From positions 7,357,001 through 7,421,000 of the forward strand of contig NC_134028.1 in the NCBI RefSeq assembly GCF_964204645.1: a stretch of 64,000 bases of DNA, given 5' to 3'. This document shows, piece by piece, positions 13,791-25,068 of the stretch. The stretch's first letter is position 1. Every line of letters starts with the position of its first letter. Origin of the DNA: Tubulanus polymorphus. Its lineage: Eukaryota; Nemertea; Palaeonemertea; Tubulaniformes; Tubulanidae. Under the pieces are notes generated by a model that was not told where the DNA came from, made no database searches, and was given only the letters and a program-made list of their open reading frames with translations. The position numbers were made by a program, and so were the translations under genes.

Positions 13791-14639
13791 AATTCCGAGC
13801 GGTTCGAATCCCACAATACGCCAAAATCACTACGGCCGCTCTGAGCGCACATCGCATTTCAACGTTGCCGTTTAATAATTGTAAAATAACTAATAATAGT
13901 TTAAGTTTTATAAGGGTTAGAAGTACATTGTATTTACTGCTAGTGTATGTATATATCATGTACGGTTGCGAGAAATCCCTGCCCTGGTTAAACAGTAAGT
14001 CCACTAAATCTTTAAATTTTAAGTTGTTTAATGAAACTATTATTGTTTTAAATTGTTAAAACTGCAAACTATGGTTGTCGAAGATGCACCTTCTTCACAT
14101 CCTTTGAAATCCTGGATAGCATCGCTGTCGGCAAAGACCTTCAGGTCTGTCTTCAACGGCACATCGCTTTGGAACAAGCGACTACTGTGTTATCAAATCT
14201 GAACTAGGTAAAAAAATGTTCCCCAAAAATAAAGACAAGTAAACGGATTAATTTGAGGTTTGAATGTTTTTGTTTATTTGTTGGTTCAAATCGAACCCTC
14301 GTCATCCTGATCTCCATAAATCTAAGAAAAGTATTCGCACACTTAAAACAATAAAATACGAGCAATAAGCAATAACATCAGACTGGAGTAAGTAACTTTA
14401 CTTAATTCACAGATACAATCCTACACAAAACAATAGCTATTCAGTGGCGGATCCACCCCTCTATTTTTACCGATGTAGCCGCAAATCTATGCGTTACTGA
14501 GTAAAAACCGAATGAAATGCTGGATCCGCCCCTGAGTGCAGACAAAATGATCGACAAAGACATACAGAACTCTAAAACAACAGTTAACAATTTAAGCAAC
14601 GATAGACAAAACAGATAGCTGATTACTTTACAAACCTGT

Positions 14640-15535
14640 TGTCAGAACCTTAATTATTTTTACATGTACATACAGAGGACTGTTAACAATTCAACCAATG
14701 AAATTGCGATAGAGATACAGAACATACAGCTTTAACAGTAAACAATGCAACCAATGAAATTGCGATAGAGATACAGAACATACAGCTTTAACAGTAAACC
14801 ATGCAACCAATGAATTGCGATTAACTAAGACCTACGAGCAATTATCAAGTTTGATAATTGCTCGTAGCTAAGACATACAGGACAAACAGGACTAACTTAA
14901 TTGCGATAGACATACAGGACATACAGGATTAACAGTAGACAATTCAACCAACGAATTGCGATTAACTAAGACATACAGGACTAAACCACAGGACATACAG
15001 GACTAACAGTAGACAATTCAACAACCAATGAATTGCGATTAACTAAGACATACAGGACATACAGGACTAACTTAATTGCGATAGACATACAGGACTAACA
15101 GTAAACAATGCAACCAATGAATTGCGATCGCGATCACAAAGACATACAGGACAAAACCACAGGACATACAGGACTAACAGTAGACAATTCATTAACCAAT
15201 GAATTGCGATTATTTAAGAAATACAGGACTAACTTAATTGCGATAGACATACAGGACATACAGGATTAACAGTAGACAATTCAACCAACGAATTGCGATT
15301 AACTAAGACATACAGGACTAAACCACAGGACATACAGGACTAACAGTAGACAATTCAACAACCAATGAATTGCGATTAACTAAGACATACAGGACTAACT
15401 TAATTGCGATAGACATACAGGACTAACAGTAAACAATGCAACCAATGAATTGCGATCGCGATCACAAAGACATACAGGACAAACAGGAATAAACCACAGT
15501 AAATTGCGATAAAAAAGACATACAGGACTAACTGC
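14640..15535. repeat. Higher-order minisatellite
   Basis: Short modules are shuffled and repeated about 900 bp long: ACATACAGGACTAAC, AGTA(A/G)ACAATGCAACCAATG and GAATTGCGATTAACTAAG. A larger period is also visible: the run starting GACTAACTTAATTGCG near 14891 recurs almost unchanged near 15230, a ~340-bp higher-order unit. No open frame is maintained, so this is non-coding tandem DNA. Confidence 0.9.
14832..14867. repeat. Perfect 17-bp inverted repeat inside the minisatellite
   Basis: Two perfect 17-bp arms (CTACGAGCAATTATCAA and its complement) are separated by only two bases. It occurs once and is absent from the other repeat modules, so it is a private insertion or a palindrome formed at a replication slip. 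Confidence 0.85.
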
Positions 15536-16312
15536 AGTAAATATATAGGGCCTTAGGAATGCAAAATTCATTCATTTTGTCATTTGTAAACATTCCACAA
15601 CTTATTTCATTATGTCATTTCCAGTTTTCAAAGGGAATTTTCTTAACTTCAGATGCCTCGAGGACATAAACATATAGAAAGATCTGTCCCAAAAAAATGT
15701 CAAGTGTCTTTCATAGTGCAATGGGCCCTGGTTTCCACGTTTATATATCACATATAAAATTCTACAGAAACAATCAATGAATAAGTGAAAATTTACGAAT
15801 AACAAACAAGACATTCAAGCAGTTGAGTAAGTTAAAATGGGACCAATCTATATATATATTATATATGGATTATACAATTTAATCAGGGACAGCCTTGAAC
15901 CGAGGTTGATGTGTCCATACACTCTCTTCATACACTCTCTGAACATGCATGTATGTATACTGCTGCCAATTGATGATAAGTCAAGGATGTTGAAGTTCTA
16001 GACATGGTCAGAATCATCCAGAGACATCGGCACGCATCACAATAACTGATGATTTTGCAGTAACCTGTAACATAAAAAATCAAGCGGTAATCTATTCACA
16101 AAATATATTTTCCTGAAAGAAAAAACCTGAAATAGAGCACTATAAACACCAGTGCATATACATCGCTTCTTAACCTTATATATAATCGAGTAAATATATA
16201 GGTGACTAAGTGACGGTCATTATAGGCTTCTACGTTCACCATGGGAAATGAAAATATTTCTAACGTCAGGGATTCATTCGAAACCCGATCAATAATATTC
16301 TATACAAACTAT

Positions 16313-19300
16313 TTAGGAAATCGGGTCACAATGAAAACAAAACCACCTGATATGTTCAGGAGGAGCCTCATTGATTGGAGCACATTTCCAATGATACCAT
16401 CTATGGCAATTATCACATTCAATTGAGAATGTGGACTTTTTCTTAGGATTAGCATTGCAGTTTTTGTGGCAGACAGGGCAGGTTTCAGCAACTAACTGAG
16501 AAGGGGTTTTTTCAACTTTTGATGACAAAAGATTATCTAGTTTCAATTTTGCTAGGTTTTGGAGGCCTGCATTTCCAGGTTGATCTATAAGAATTTCTAA
16601 TTCTTTTTCAGAATTGGAATTATTGATTTCTGTAATAGGAGAACTGTTGAGATAATCATCTCTATTATTATAATCGATTACAATAGATTTTTTCTTATGA
16701 TGATTATGTTCAATACGAATGTGCTTTTGAAGGAATGTTTCACTTGCATATGAATTAATAACCCCATCTGCCCAACAAATAGCACATGAGATAGGTTTCA
16801 AAGATGAATGAGAAGTGGATATGTGCCTATCTAGTTCCCTGCGACATGAACAAAGATATGGAGGATTTATTTTGTCTTTAATACAAAAGGAACAGACAAT
16901 ACTTTTTTCAAATAAAACAGACTTCGAGTCATTTTTAACAACTGGTATTGACTTAATATCTTTTGGTTTGGTATCTTTTGATTTTTTTGGTAAGGATGAT
17001 TTATTCTGACTTAAAATATCTGCTGAAAATTCGATATCATTGCCAGGATCTGGATCAGTGGAGTCTATGGTTTCAATTTCTGATATTTTAGCTTTTTTAC
17101 CTAGTTTGATAGCAGCATTTTCAACCATAGCAGAAAAGGATACACCTCTGTTAGCAGGTCTAATTATCTTTCGCCCTCCGTGTCTTGCATTCTCAGCATC
17201 TTTAGGCATTGTAACCTTAGGGCAGTAAGGGTCTATCACTTCAAGTTCAGGAAGGTTTATGGCAACCTGATTGTCCTTGATTGGACCCTCAGCACGCCTA
17301 TGAGCCATATTGTGAGGTTGTCGTTTGGCAGGTCGTCCGCTTATTAACTTAATTCCACAGTGGCTTTCATTATGTAAAATACTTAGAATGTGCCCTTTCC
17401 GAGCAGCATTGATATCATTCGAGCTAGCAATGTGGGAATGATCTTTTAACTTATCAATGAGGGTAGATGAAACAGAAATATTTTGTCGAGTAAAATTGTA
17501 AGTTGGCAGAGGCTCCACAATGTGGAATTTATATGCATCAAATAAATCTCTATTGTAGCATCCCTGAATATGAAAACAAAGCTTTACAGCATAAATCATA
17601 CCAATACCAATGAATTTCTATAATTTCATTTCGAGAAACATATTACTCACGTTCTTAGTCTGATAAAAAGGAGTAAATAATTGAGGCTTTAAACAAATAG
17701 CAACACCAGCCACATCAATTTTAGTCATGTACTGGAAAAAAAAGACAGATTTGTGCATGCACAGCCTTTAGGTAATTGTGAAATAAAAGTGACCAAACTA
17801 ATATTAAATCATAAGTTCTTGAGATGATATGTACCTGGTCGAATGTGAAAAAGGCTCTTTGATCTTCACAACAGAATTGTTTCCTTGTATGATGCGCAAC
17901 GTCAAAACTGCTATACTGGATTGAAGGATACAAAAAACTGTTAAAATATATCTAACTTTATAAAGATAAATCACGTACAAATCACTTAGGAAAACAACTT
18001 TACCACTATTGTTGAATCATCCCATGCTCTTGCTTGATCATCCTTCAATTTGTTTTTTGCTATCAGCTATCAATATGATTCATTAATTCAATGCAAGGAT
18101 TTTGAATAAAGTGGTTTCGTATTCAAGTTATAAAAACTAATTGCAAATCATTCATTTTCTAGGATATCAATGCTAAATGATTACCTTTCGTCGATGGACT
18201 GCTCTACTTCTTTGCATCTTTTCAATCTCATATGGAAAGTATTGAGGGCACCTGATTAAGAATCATTCATTATTTCCAGTACAATCATAAAATTCATGTA
18301 GTTTGCATACCTGGTAATTGGATAAAATAATGCAATTCTACGTACATTTCATCTTCATTTTTCAATAGCAGTAGTTCCATTATCCTGTTATTTATGAACT
18401 GATTTCCCTTACGGCTGGGGTGTAACAAGTCAGTCCTAGATCACAAAATTTAGAAAAAAACAAGTTAGTTTAAATCGCGAAAAAATGCACATAACCTACT
18501 GGGCTTATTAAAATTAAACGATTACTTACGGTGAAAGGAGATCTCTTGAGAAGTGAAAATCAACGAACTTTACACCAAGTGTAAAGCATTCGCGGTGCAG
18601 CATTTCATTGTAATGAAATATTTTTGTGTCAGCATCGAAACTTTAAAAAAGAAAGAAATTTAAAAATCATTACATCGATCATAAATATAGTACTTCAAGA
18701 AAAATCTATTCTTGATACTTACTCATCACATCGAGGAAAAAGAGCTGGTACAATGATGGTCCCAGTACATTTATAGAGCAACAATCGAATTAATTCAACG
18801 TGTCTTCGCAGAACAATCTCAAGCGGGACATCACGCGTCATATTATTTGTTCCAACATGGACGATTAGTTGTTCCACATTCAGCATCTTCACCTTTTTCA
18901 ATTCTGTAATATACAACTAATCAGTAACCCAATGAAAATGAACAATATAAATCAGTACTGAACCGAGAAATTACCTTCCATCAATGTTTCAATGGTTCCT
19001 CCGGGGCACACGATCCTTGTCCATTCAAATAAGCCTACACCATCTAGCCCAGCATACTTTAAAATGCTGTCTGCTACGAGACCAATACGCTACAAAAAAG
19101 ATTATTTGTCAGTCTCAGGCCAATATCACAGGGAGGTGTGAGAGAGCACACTGGTTACTGTAAGACCCTACTACATACAAAAGAAGTGACACATATATGT
19201 ATATCAATGTGATAGAATTGATTGAAAAAATTGTGCATAATAGTAGCTAGTGCCCAAAAATAGAACACAGTGTTATTGAAGTGAAAATTTCTAAAATCCT

Positions 19301-21146
19301 CTGAAGCGGTGCTTATTTGGTAGCTACATGGGTATTCTAATTGAATAAGCATAAAGATAAGCGTGCACACACAGTAGCCTATGCATAAACAAGGGCCAGT
19401 TTCACCTTCACCTAAAAGTCCTGCAGTGTGAAGACTAACTTGTTCACCTAAACCACCTCTACCAGGCTGTGGAAGGCCTAACATCAGGCACTAAATTAAA
19501 AGATTCCTCTAAATCAAATTATCTATAAACATCCTCTTAATTGCAGGCAGACTGATTCAGGGAGGGGTGCAGCCCAAAATAGGGCATACATATCAGTATC
19601 ATATATAATTAAAAATCAAAAGGGCACCAGATCATCAGAAAACATAATACCTATATTTTGAAAGTAGGCCTACAGAGAACATGTTTTGGAATATAAGCTT
19701 TTTAAAAATACTTGTTGATATTTTTAATTTTTCCTTTAAATTTCATTGCGACTTAAAAGTTTTAAGGGGTGTACACCCCTGTATACTCTCCTGATCTGCC
19801 CCTGAATTGCCACTTAACAAAATTTCTCAGCTTAATTGTTGGCTAACTAGCTCAGTGAAACTGGGACCAGACCTAATGCATACACCCTCAGTGGCCAGGG
19901 CCAGGATTAAACAGTTAGGCTACGTATATAAATAAAGGAATGAAAAGTACTTATCCTGAAATTGGTTAGGCTATCTATCTGCAACAAGAAATACATTTTC
20001 ATTGACTCTGAATACAGGGAACTACCATTCTTCTGTTTCGAGGCCTTAAAATTTATTGTTTATTTTTTGTTGCTGGATTTGGAATGGTTGTTGGAATATT
20101 TAAGGCCTAATGTCTATTTATTAATGAATGAGACCTGTTTTTCTTGGATATTTTGCTTACTTTTTGGGGTACATACCTCATTTATGTCTTAACAGAATGC
20201 CAAAAATCGCGGACAACAACTGAATATCCGATATATTTCCAGTTCTGTACCATTTAGATGGATTGGCAAAAAGACTCCTTAAGTCCAGTTGAATGAGAGA
20301 GAAAATCCTCCATTTTGTGAAATTTCTTGAATTTTTACATTGTCACCATGCCTACGAAATGAAGTTATTTTTCTTGTGGGGTCTCAACAACTAAATCAGG
20401 GTGGCGTAGGCATGGTAACAATGTTCAAATCCAAGAAATTTTACAAAATGGAGGATTTTCTCTCTCATTCAACTGGACTTAAGGAGTCTTTTTGCCAGTC
20501 CATCTAATTGGTACAGAACTGGAAATATATCGGATATTCAGTTGTTGTCCGCGATTTTTGGCATTCTGTTAAGACATAAATGAGGTATGTACCCCAAAAA
20601 GTAAGCAAAATATCCAAGAAAAACACGTCTCATCAATTAATAAATAGACATTAGTAGGTGGTGACTGTGTACGGGCAACATAGGCCTATACCCAGTGGCA
20701 TGGCAATGGCATGCCACTGGGTACCCACTACTGCACTATAGTATACTGCCTACGGCTACTGCGACTGGTGGTTCGGTTGGCAGAAATTACTTGTTAACAT
20801 GGGGGGGGGAGGGGGGAAGTAAGCGTGGATGAAGACAAATTAATTTAGCCGAGTAAGTAGCAAGCAAGTAAAGTAGTGGCAGTACAGTAGGCCTAGCGAC
20901 AATGTGAGTGTGGTGGTAACGTGGCCGTGGTGGCAATAACAAGACTCCAAAACTGGCAAAAGCCAAAATTAAAAAGCCCTGCCGCCGCGCGGTCGCGACG
21001 CCTCGCCTGCACCACCGTGTACGATCCTCGCGGCGTTCACCAGTGTTACCCAGTGAGTTTTTTATAATCTTGCAATCTACCTCTTTTTTCAAACCAATAT
21101 TCCCACCAACTGGTCCGGAGACAAGCTTAACACGTTCGGAAAACAT
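16313..21146 (-). CDS. SGNH/GDSL-esterase and PHD-finger protein, intron-rich
   Basis: Exons (minus strand): 21146-21081, 19089-18975, 18903-18723, 18640-18530, 18435-18311, 18251-18185, 18066-18004, 17915-17835, 17731-17651, 17563-16313. N-terminal SGNH-hydrolase motifs: block I VADSILKY (Ser30), block III HVGTNN (Asn80-81) and block V DLLHPSRKGN (Asp160, His163). The last exon (416 residues) has a CxxC/HxxxxH zinc-finger-like pair and ends in a C4HC3 PHD finger (CPVC, CDNCHRWYHWKC, WFCFHC). PHD fingers usually read histone tails; SGNH domains hydrolyse esters or bind esters. In known families this pairing is seen in ORF1 proteins of CR1-type retrotransposons. Here ten spliced exons and no adjacent reverse transcriptase indicate a host gene. 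The exons upstream of 18251 and downstream of 18185 are each in phase, but the 18251-18185/18066-18004 join needs a frame change. Two adjacent genes, a frameshift, or an unseen exon would all explain it. The first exon is inferred from phase and a good donor. Confidence 0.72.
20107..20654. mobile_element. Foldback/MITE-like element with ~245-bp inverted arms
   Basis: The two halves are near-complete reverse complements. The left arm begins CTAATGTCTATTTATTAAT and the right arm ends in its complement. They meet around a ~50-bp spacer near 20381. It carries no transposase frame. It lies in the first intron of the SGNH-PHD gene. The target-site duplication is unclear. Confidence 0.88.
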
Positions 21147-21259
21147 GATTCACAATCTTTTAATCAACAGCCAGCAAGAATACACTTGACAGAAAATTCA
21201 AATTCAGCGGTTAACCGTTAAAAGTGAGTTGTTTAGCTGTGGGAGTAACAAAAAGGCGA

Positions 21260-21315
21260 TCTTGATGACGTCACTAGCCATCGACCAAAACAGGCTTTCA
21301 ACCTTTTGCCATCGA
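21260..21315 (-). promoter_or_regulatory. Inverted copy of the PDXDC1 CRE element
   Basis: Contains TGACGTCACTAG followed by a ~47-bp segment that matches, in reverse complement, the sequence immediately upstream of the PDXDC1 ATG. It sits about 120-165 bp upstream of the proposed SGNH-PHD start codon and therefore in its likely promoter. A small direct repeat, GCCATCGAC, flanks the shared segment here. Confidence 0.45.
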
Positions 21316-21361
21316 CACGGTGGCAATTTAAAACGGCTAATGTTGAATGAAACTTTCAAAG

Positions 21362-21432
21362 CGGTTCGAATCCCCAATTAAGAAAACGGATAACCTGACG
21401 AATTGAGCTTCCAGAGTACGCGGCTCCGAGAA
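21362..21432 (-). repeat. tRNA-like SINE fragment
   Basis: On the minus strand it reads an A-box-like AGCTCAATTCGTCAGG, then GGGGATTCGAACCGC about 25 bases later. This has the order of Pol III box elements but imperfect arms. It resembles the piece at 918-1004. Confidence 0.4.
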
Positions 21433-22982
21433 TATTACTGACAGCGCTCTTCCCCAATTATGAAATAGGAAGACTCCGAGAATAATCGGTTCAAGCTCTC
21501 CCCCGTCGACAGGTCCCTGCGGACCGGTTGTGCTACCGTCACAAAAATTTCGTTCTCTTTTTCCATTCTTCATCCCTAAATAAAGAAAGGCATATTTTTA
21601 GTCGTCCTCATCTCAAAGCAGAACGGGCACACCCACTAAGACGAAGGGCCGTGTAACAGGGCACCCAGGTCTTTCAGAGCTGGCCCGCGAATTCGGAGTT
21701 GAAATTTCTCTTAGAAAGTATTTGCACCAAGACTTCATTTACCGTATTTCTTGGAAATTGCACCAAAATGCTACGCTCCAACAATCGGCTGTCCGCCAGC
21801 GGACCTGCGGTCCAGGGATCTACCCCTGCCGCTTTTTGGAAAATTATCCGCCGCGCATGACAATCGAAGAGTCATTGGAGTCACTTATGGAGTGATTCAG
21901 CAACTCGGGACATCGGGCTAACCACCAAGGTTCCCTCAGGAGGGGCAGATTTAGAGGGCCCCAAGGTCGTAGTGACACTAGTTCGAAAGAAATGTTTTGT
22001 CCTCTCAGATCCGTTTTCAATTTTCCTGAATAATGAATCTTGCTTGAAGTATTGTCCAACATTATAAATAAAAGTTCTTTAGATATAATTTCACAATTAA
22101 TAAGTGATGATCCACGTTGGAGCGCGACATTTCTACTGCTTATCCATACACTTTAAGATTCCCACCATGCAGCTGCGCTAAAAACCCGGTGTCTGCTGGC
22201 GCCCTACGAGAATCAGGGCCGATATCCCCAGTCACATTTCGGTTATTGATGCAGCTATCACCTCTGATTTACATTTGAATCATTCGTAAAATATTATTAA
22301 TAACAGTTGATGTGTTCGAGGTTACTCTGGTAGGCTTAGCGATTAATGGGGGGGGGGGGGGGGGGGGTAGAGATCGTAATCACGAACACGCAGTATCTTC
22401 TGTGCTCATCAAATTTCGGATAAGTCTCTATTATAGCCACCGACAAGGCAGACGCCGTTTGTTTGATATTAACAAGTAGTTCATCAAACTCTTAAACAAA
22501 GGGATCGAGTTTTTCTCCTGGTAGTCTGTAAAAAAACTCCTGTTATAACATTGGAGCGACTAAATAAAAAGAGATTTGAATGTAAGAGGGTGTGATATCA
22601 TTACGGGTTTTTCTATCATTACGGGTTTTGCATGATTCCGTTCAACAGAAACACCATACTGACAAATTAGGTATCTTCGGGAAGCTTAAACCTTGAATTT
22701 CGTTTCCATGAGAACTGGTGTATTTCCTTGTTTTTCCTTCAAACTTAAAATAGGGATTGACCCTGTTATTTGTTTCCTTGTTAACTAGCCACCAAGGTAA
22801 CTAACTGGTAATCTACCTTGAATTTGTTAGAATAACCATTGTAGTCTGTCTGGTGATATCGCACTCTCGACATCAAGGGAAATCATGTTTTTGAAAATGA
22901 AAATTGTTGTGATTGCGATTACGTCAATCCAACGCATTTGTAGATTTGAAAAACGGTTGTATGATGTGAATTAAACATGAAA

Positions 22983-23939
22983 TCAATGGTTTTTGACTGA
23001 ATTTCTACAGCGGATTTTCATACAGAAATATTCTCGAATTTCTCGTCCCAGTAAAAGATATATGTAGAAATTTACTGCATAGTTACACATTAGAAACTGA
23101 GCGAATATGCCATATAGAAATTCTGTCTGTTCCGGTGAAACCGGTGACAATATTGTAATAGTGATTGGAAGTGTGAATATTGCAAATGTGAGTGAAACTG
23201 TTACAAGCATTATTGTTGTACGTTTTGATTTGGTAGTTTTCTGATCCGACGAAACCATTTTTGAACCTCTGAATAACTGAATTATTATAATAGAATTTGA
23301 TGTCAAGATCAAAGATAAGGGCAGAACGTAAACGTGTACAACAAATCCCACAAAATAAGTTATTTGGTCAAATAATTCATAGAAACATCCAAAGATCTGG
23401 TCAGTAAAGTGAATCGACAAACCATGTGTGAGACATATAAACATTGCATTCACTGCAGTTATTATCAATGTGGCAAATCTAGCAAATCTAGGTGTACATA
23501 TCAAACGAGATGTGAACGGGAAGAGCACAACTGCCGCACGTTCTAGAGATATTGCTACTATTAACCACGAACTATTACAGCTGGCAAGGTTCACTATAAA
23601 TTCATTGATTTGACAACTGATCAGTGAATTCATCAAGAATATAGGACCGTTTTCGACATGGAAGAGAACAAACTGTAAAACAGGCATCAGCGTATAACCG
23701 ATACAGAACGTGAAATCGCTGAGAGACAAAACGATGAGATAGTTAGCGTAAGACAATCTGCGGAATCTGTGACTTATCATTATCAGGAAAGTAGCTGAAT
23801 TTCCGAACGCTCCGAACAGGAACACAATAGGCAGAATGACTAGTAACACAGTACGGTAGATGCCAGACCTGTTCACCACAGACATGAGAACGATGTAAGT
23901 AGCATAGGTTCGACCAATCTGCTTCTGAGTGGAATTCAT
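22983..23939 (-). CDS. Orphan rhodopsin-like (class A) GPCR
   Basis: Intronless 318-residue seven-helix receptor at the plasma membrane. Visible landmarks: N-glycosylation sites at Asn2 and Asn23; TM1 with the family Asn (GN, 46-47); TM2 LSLSD (71-75); TM3 end ERA (133-135) in place of DRY; TM6 FAIFTLPIT; and TM7 with NFYIY (290-294) in place of NPxxY, followed by a basic helix 8. It shares the ER(A/C)xVVLFP signature after TM3 and the NF(Y/L)IY TM7 signature with the receptor pair at 34.0 and 37.6 kb. They therefore belong to one divergent lophotrochozoan-type orphan group, probably peptide-gated. The ligand cannot be read from sequence. Confidence 0.85.
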   Translation of the reverse strand: MNSTQKQIGRTYATYIVLMSVVNRSGIYRTVLLVILPIVFLFGAFGNSATFLIMISHRFRRLSYANYLIVLSLSDFTFCIGYTLMPVLQFVLFHVENGPIFLMNSLISCQINEFIVNLASCNSSWLIVAISLERAAVVLFPFTSRLICTPRFARFATLIITAVNAMFICLTHGLSIHFTDQIFGCFYELFDQITYFVGFVVHVYVLPLSLILTSNSIIIIQLFRGSKMVSSDQKTTKSKRTTIMLVTVSLTFAIFTLPITITILSPVSPEQTEFLYGIFAQFLMCNYAVNFYIYLLLGREIREYFCMKIRCRNSVKNH

Positions 23940-24472
23940 GATGATAATTAACTGTTGGAGATGCTGGTTCTGAATGTATCAATAGACTTATTGCCATGTC
24001 TGATTTATTGAAGCTCACAATTTATTGTTCACATCTAATCAGAAATCAATGCTCCGAGATCTAACACAATTTACTAAGATTTTGTGAAAGCTTATTATTG
24101 TGTAAAAAATGAATGTGACTCAATTAAATATGAATATTCGTTGTACAAGAATTTATTGTAAATGGAGAAATTTCTTATACGTAGTAGAATATCTGGAAAT
24201 GAAAACACTGTCCATTGTTCAGATTTGAATTGCAAGTTTTAATTGTAGAGTAGAGTAAAACCGAACAGACAACTGTGGAGCCGGGTTCGGAAGCACGTGA
24301 ATTAAGAAAAAAACATTTTCTAGATATTTTCTTCAATTGAAGAATCAAATATATGAAAAAAAGAAAAAAGTTGCAAATAAGATGCTTAGCTTGAGATGAA
24401 TAAGTCGGTATTTATTAGCTCTTTCATAGATCGTGATCTAGTCGAAATTTTAGAATTTCGAATAATGCTTTT
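23940..24472. other. Intergenic region
   Basis: AT-rich sequence between the orphan GPCR start and the WAP gene stop. No supported feature is seen. Confidence 0.6.
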
Positions 24473-25068
24473 TTATGTACAAATATGACCGCAACCAGTA
24501 TCGAAACATTCTTGGCTTCCGGAACAATCGTCATTAGTCTGACATTCCTCTACGCATACGCCACCTACAAATTCAAAGCAGACAAATGTCGCCAATATTC
24601 TTCAGTAACGTTACACTGGGCGAATATAGCGAACCGGGATTGGTAAATCATCAGATAGCAGAATATCAAAAACAGTAAAATTAGATTATGATTATGATTA
24701 TGATTCATGAATAATCATTTCGAGTATCGTTGATTATCATTGAGGTCATTATCATTTAGGTCATTTATGAAAATAAGTATTTATCAAATATTAGACTTAA
24801 TTGTATTGTCAATTTTTCCGCGAGATGATTTATCTCACAGAAGAAATACAATTTTCATCAAAAGCATCTACGAAGCGCATCCGTGTTGGATCGTACGTAC
24901 GTTTGTTGTTTTTTGGGCGTCCGAAATCGGGTATGGGAACGCTGGGAGTGCACTCTTGTCCACAACCGTTGTTGCAGCATCTCTCTTCGTATTTACATTC
25001 GTTATCGCTTGTGCAATACAAGCCGCATCGTCCTGTCTGTCCTTCCTCTAACTTCGGGCACAAACCAG
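24473..25068 (-). CDS. WAP four-disulfide-core protein, partial (two 3' exons)
   Basis: Two minus-strand exons, 25068-24901 and 24564-24473, join in phase through a split Arg codon with GT-AG borders. The first encodes a complete WAP core: eight cysteines in the order C-x10-C-x3-C-x5-C-x5-CC-x3-C-x3-C, starting GLCPKLEEG. The second adds a shortened six-cysteine WAP-like module (CVEECQTNDDC...CGHIC) and the stop. WAP domains occur in secreted protease inhibitors and in antimicrobial or shell-matrix proteins. The 5' exon with the signal peptide is missing. An exon-like MFLTVVSLFL piece at 28127-28098 ends in the wrong phase to join directly. Confidence 0.78.

Larger units (their letters stand above)
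13722..16312. other. Intergenic region between PDXDC1 and the SGNH-PHD gene
   Basis: Holds the PDXDC1 5' region, a tRNA-like B box (GGTTCGAATCC) at about 13801, a minisatellite at 14640-15535, and a short (TA)n patch near 15850. One small frame at 14070-14201 (43 residues, starting MVVEDAPSSHPLK) has no recognisable relative. I see no supported gene. Confidence 0.6.
21147..22982. other. Intergenic region between SGNH-PHD gene and orphan GPCR
   Basis: Contains the CRE-bearing element, a SINE-like fragment and a 20-base poly-G run (22348-22367). A fragment near 22750 resembles the start of the dispersed repeat at 5.7 kb. No frame with domain character was found. Confidence 0.6.

Noticed and set aside
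13797-13860. Possible tRNA gene (GGTTCGAATCC B box)
   Set aside because: Arms do not pair into a cloverleaf; better explained as a SINE-derived fragment.
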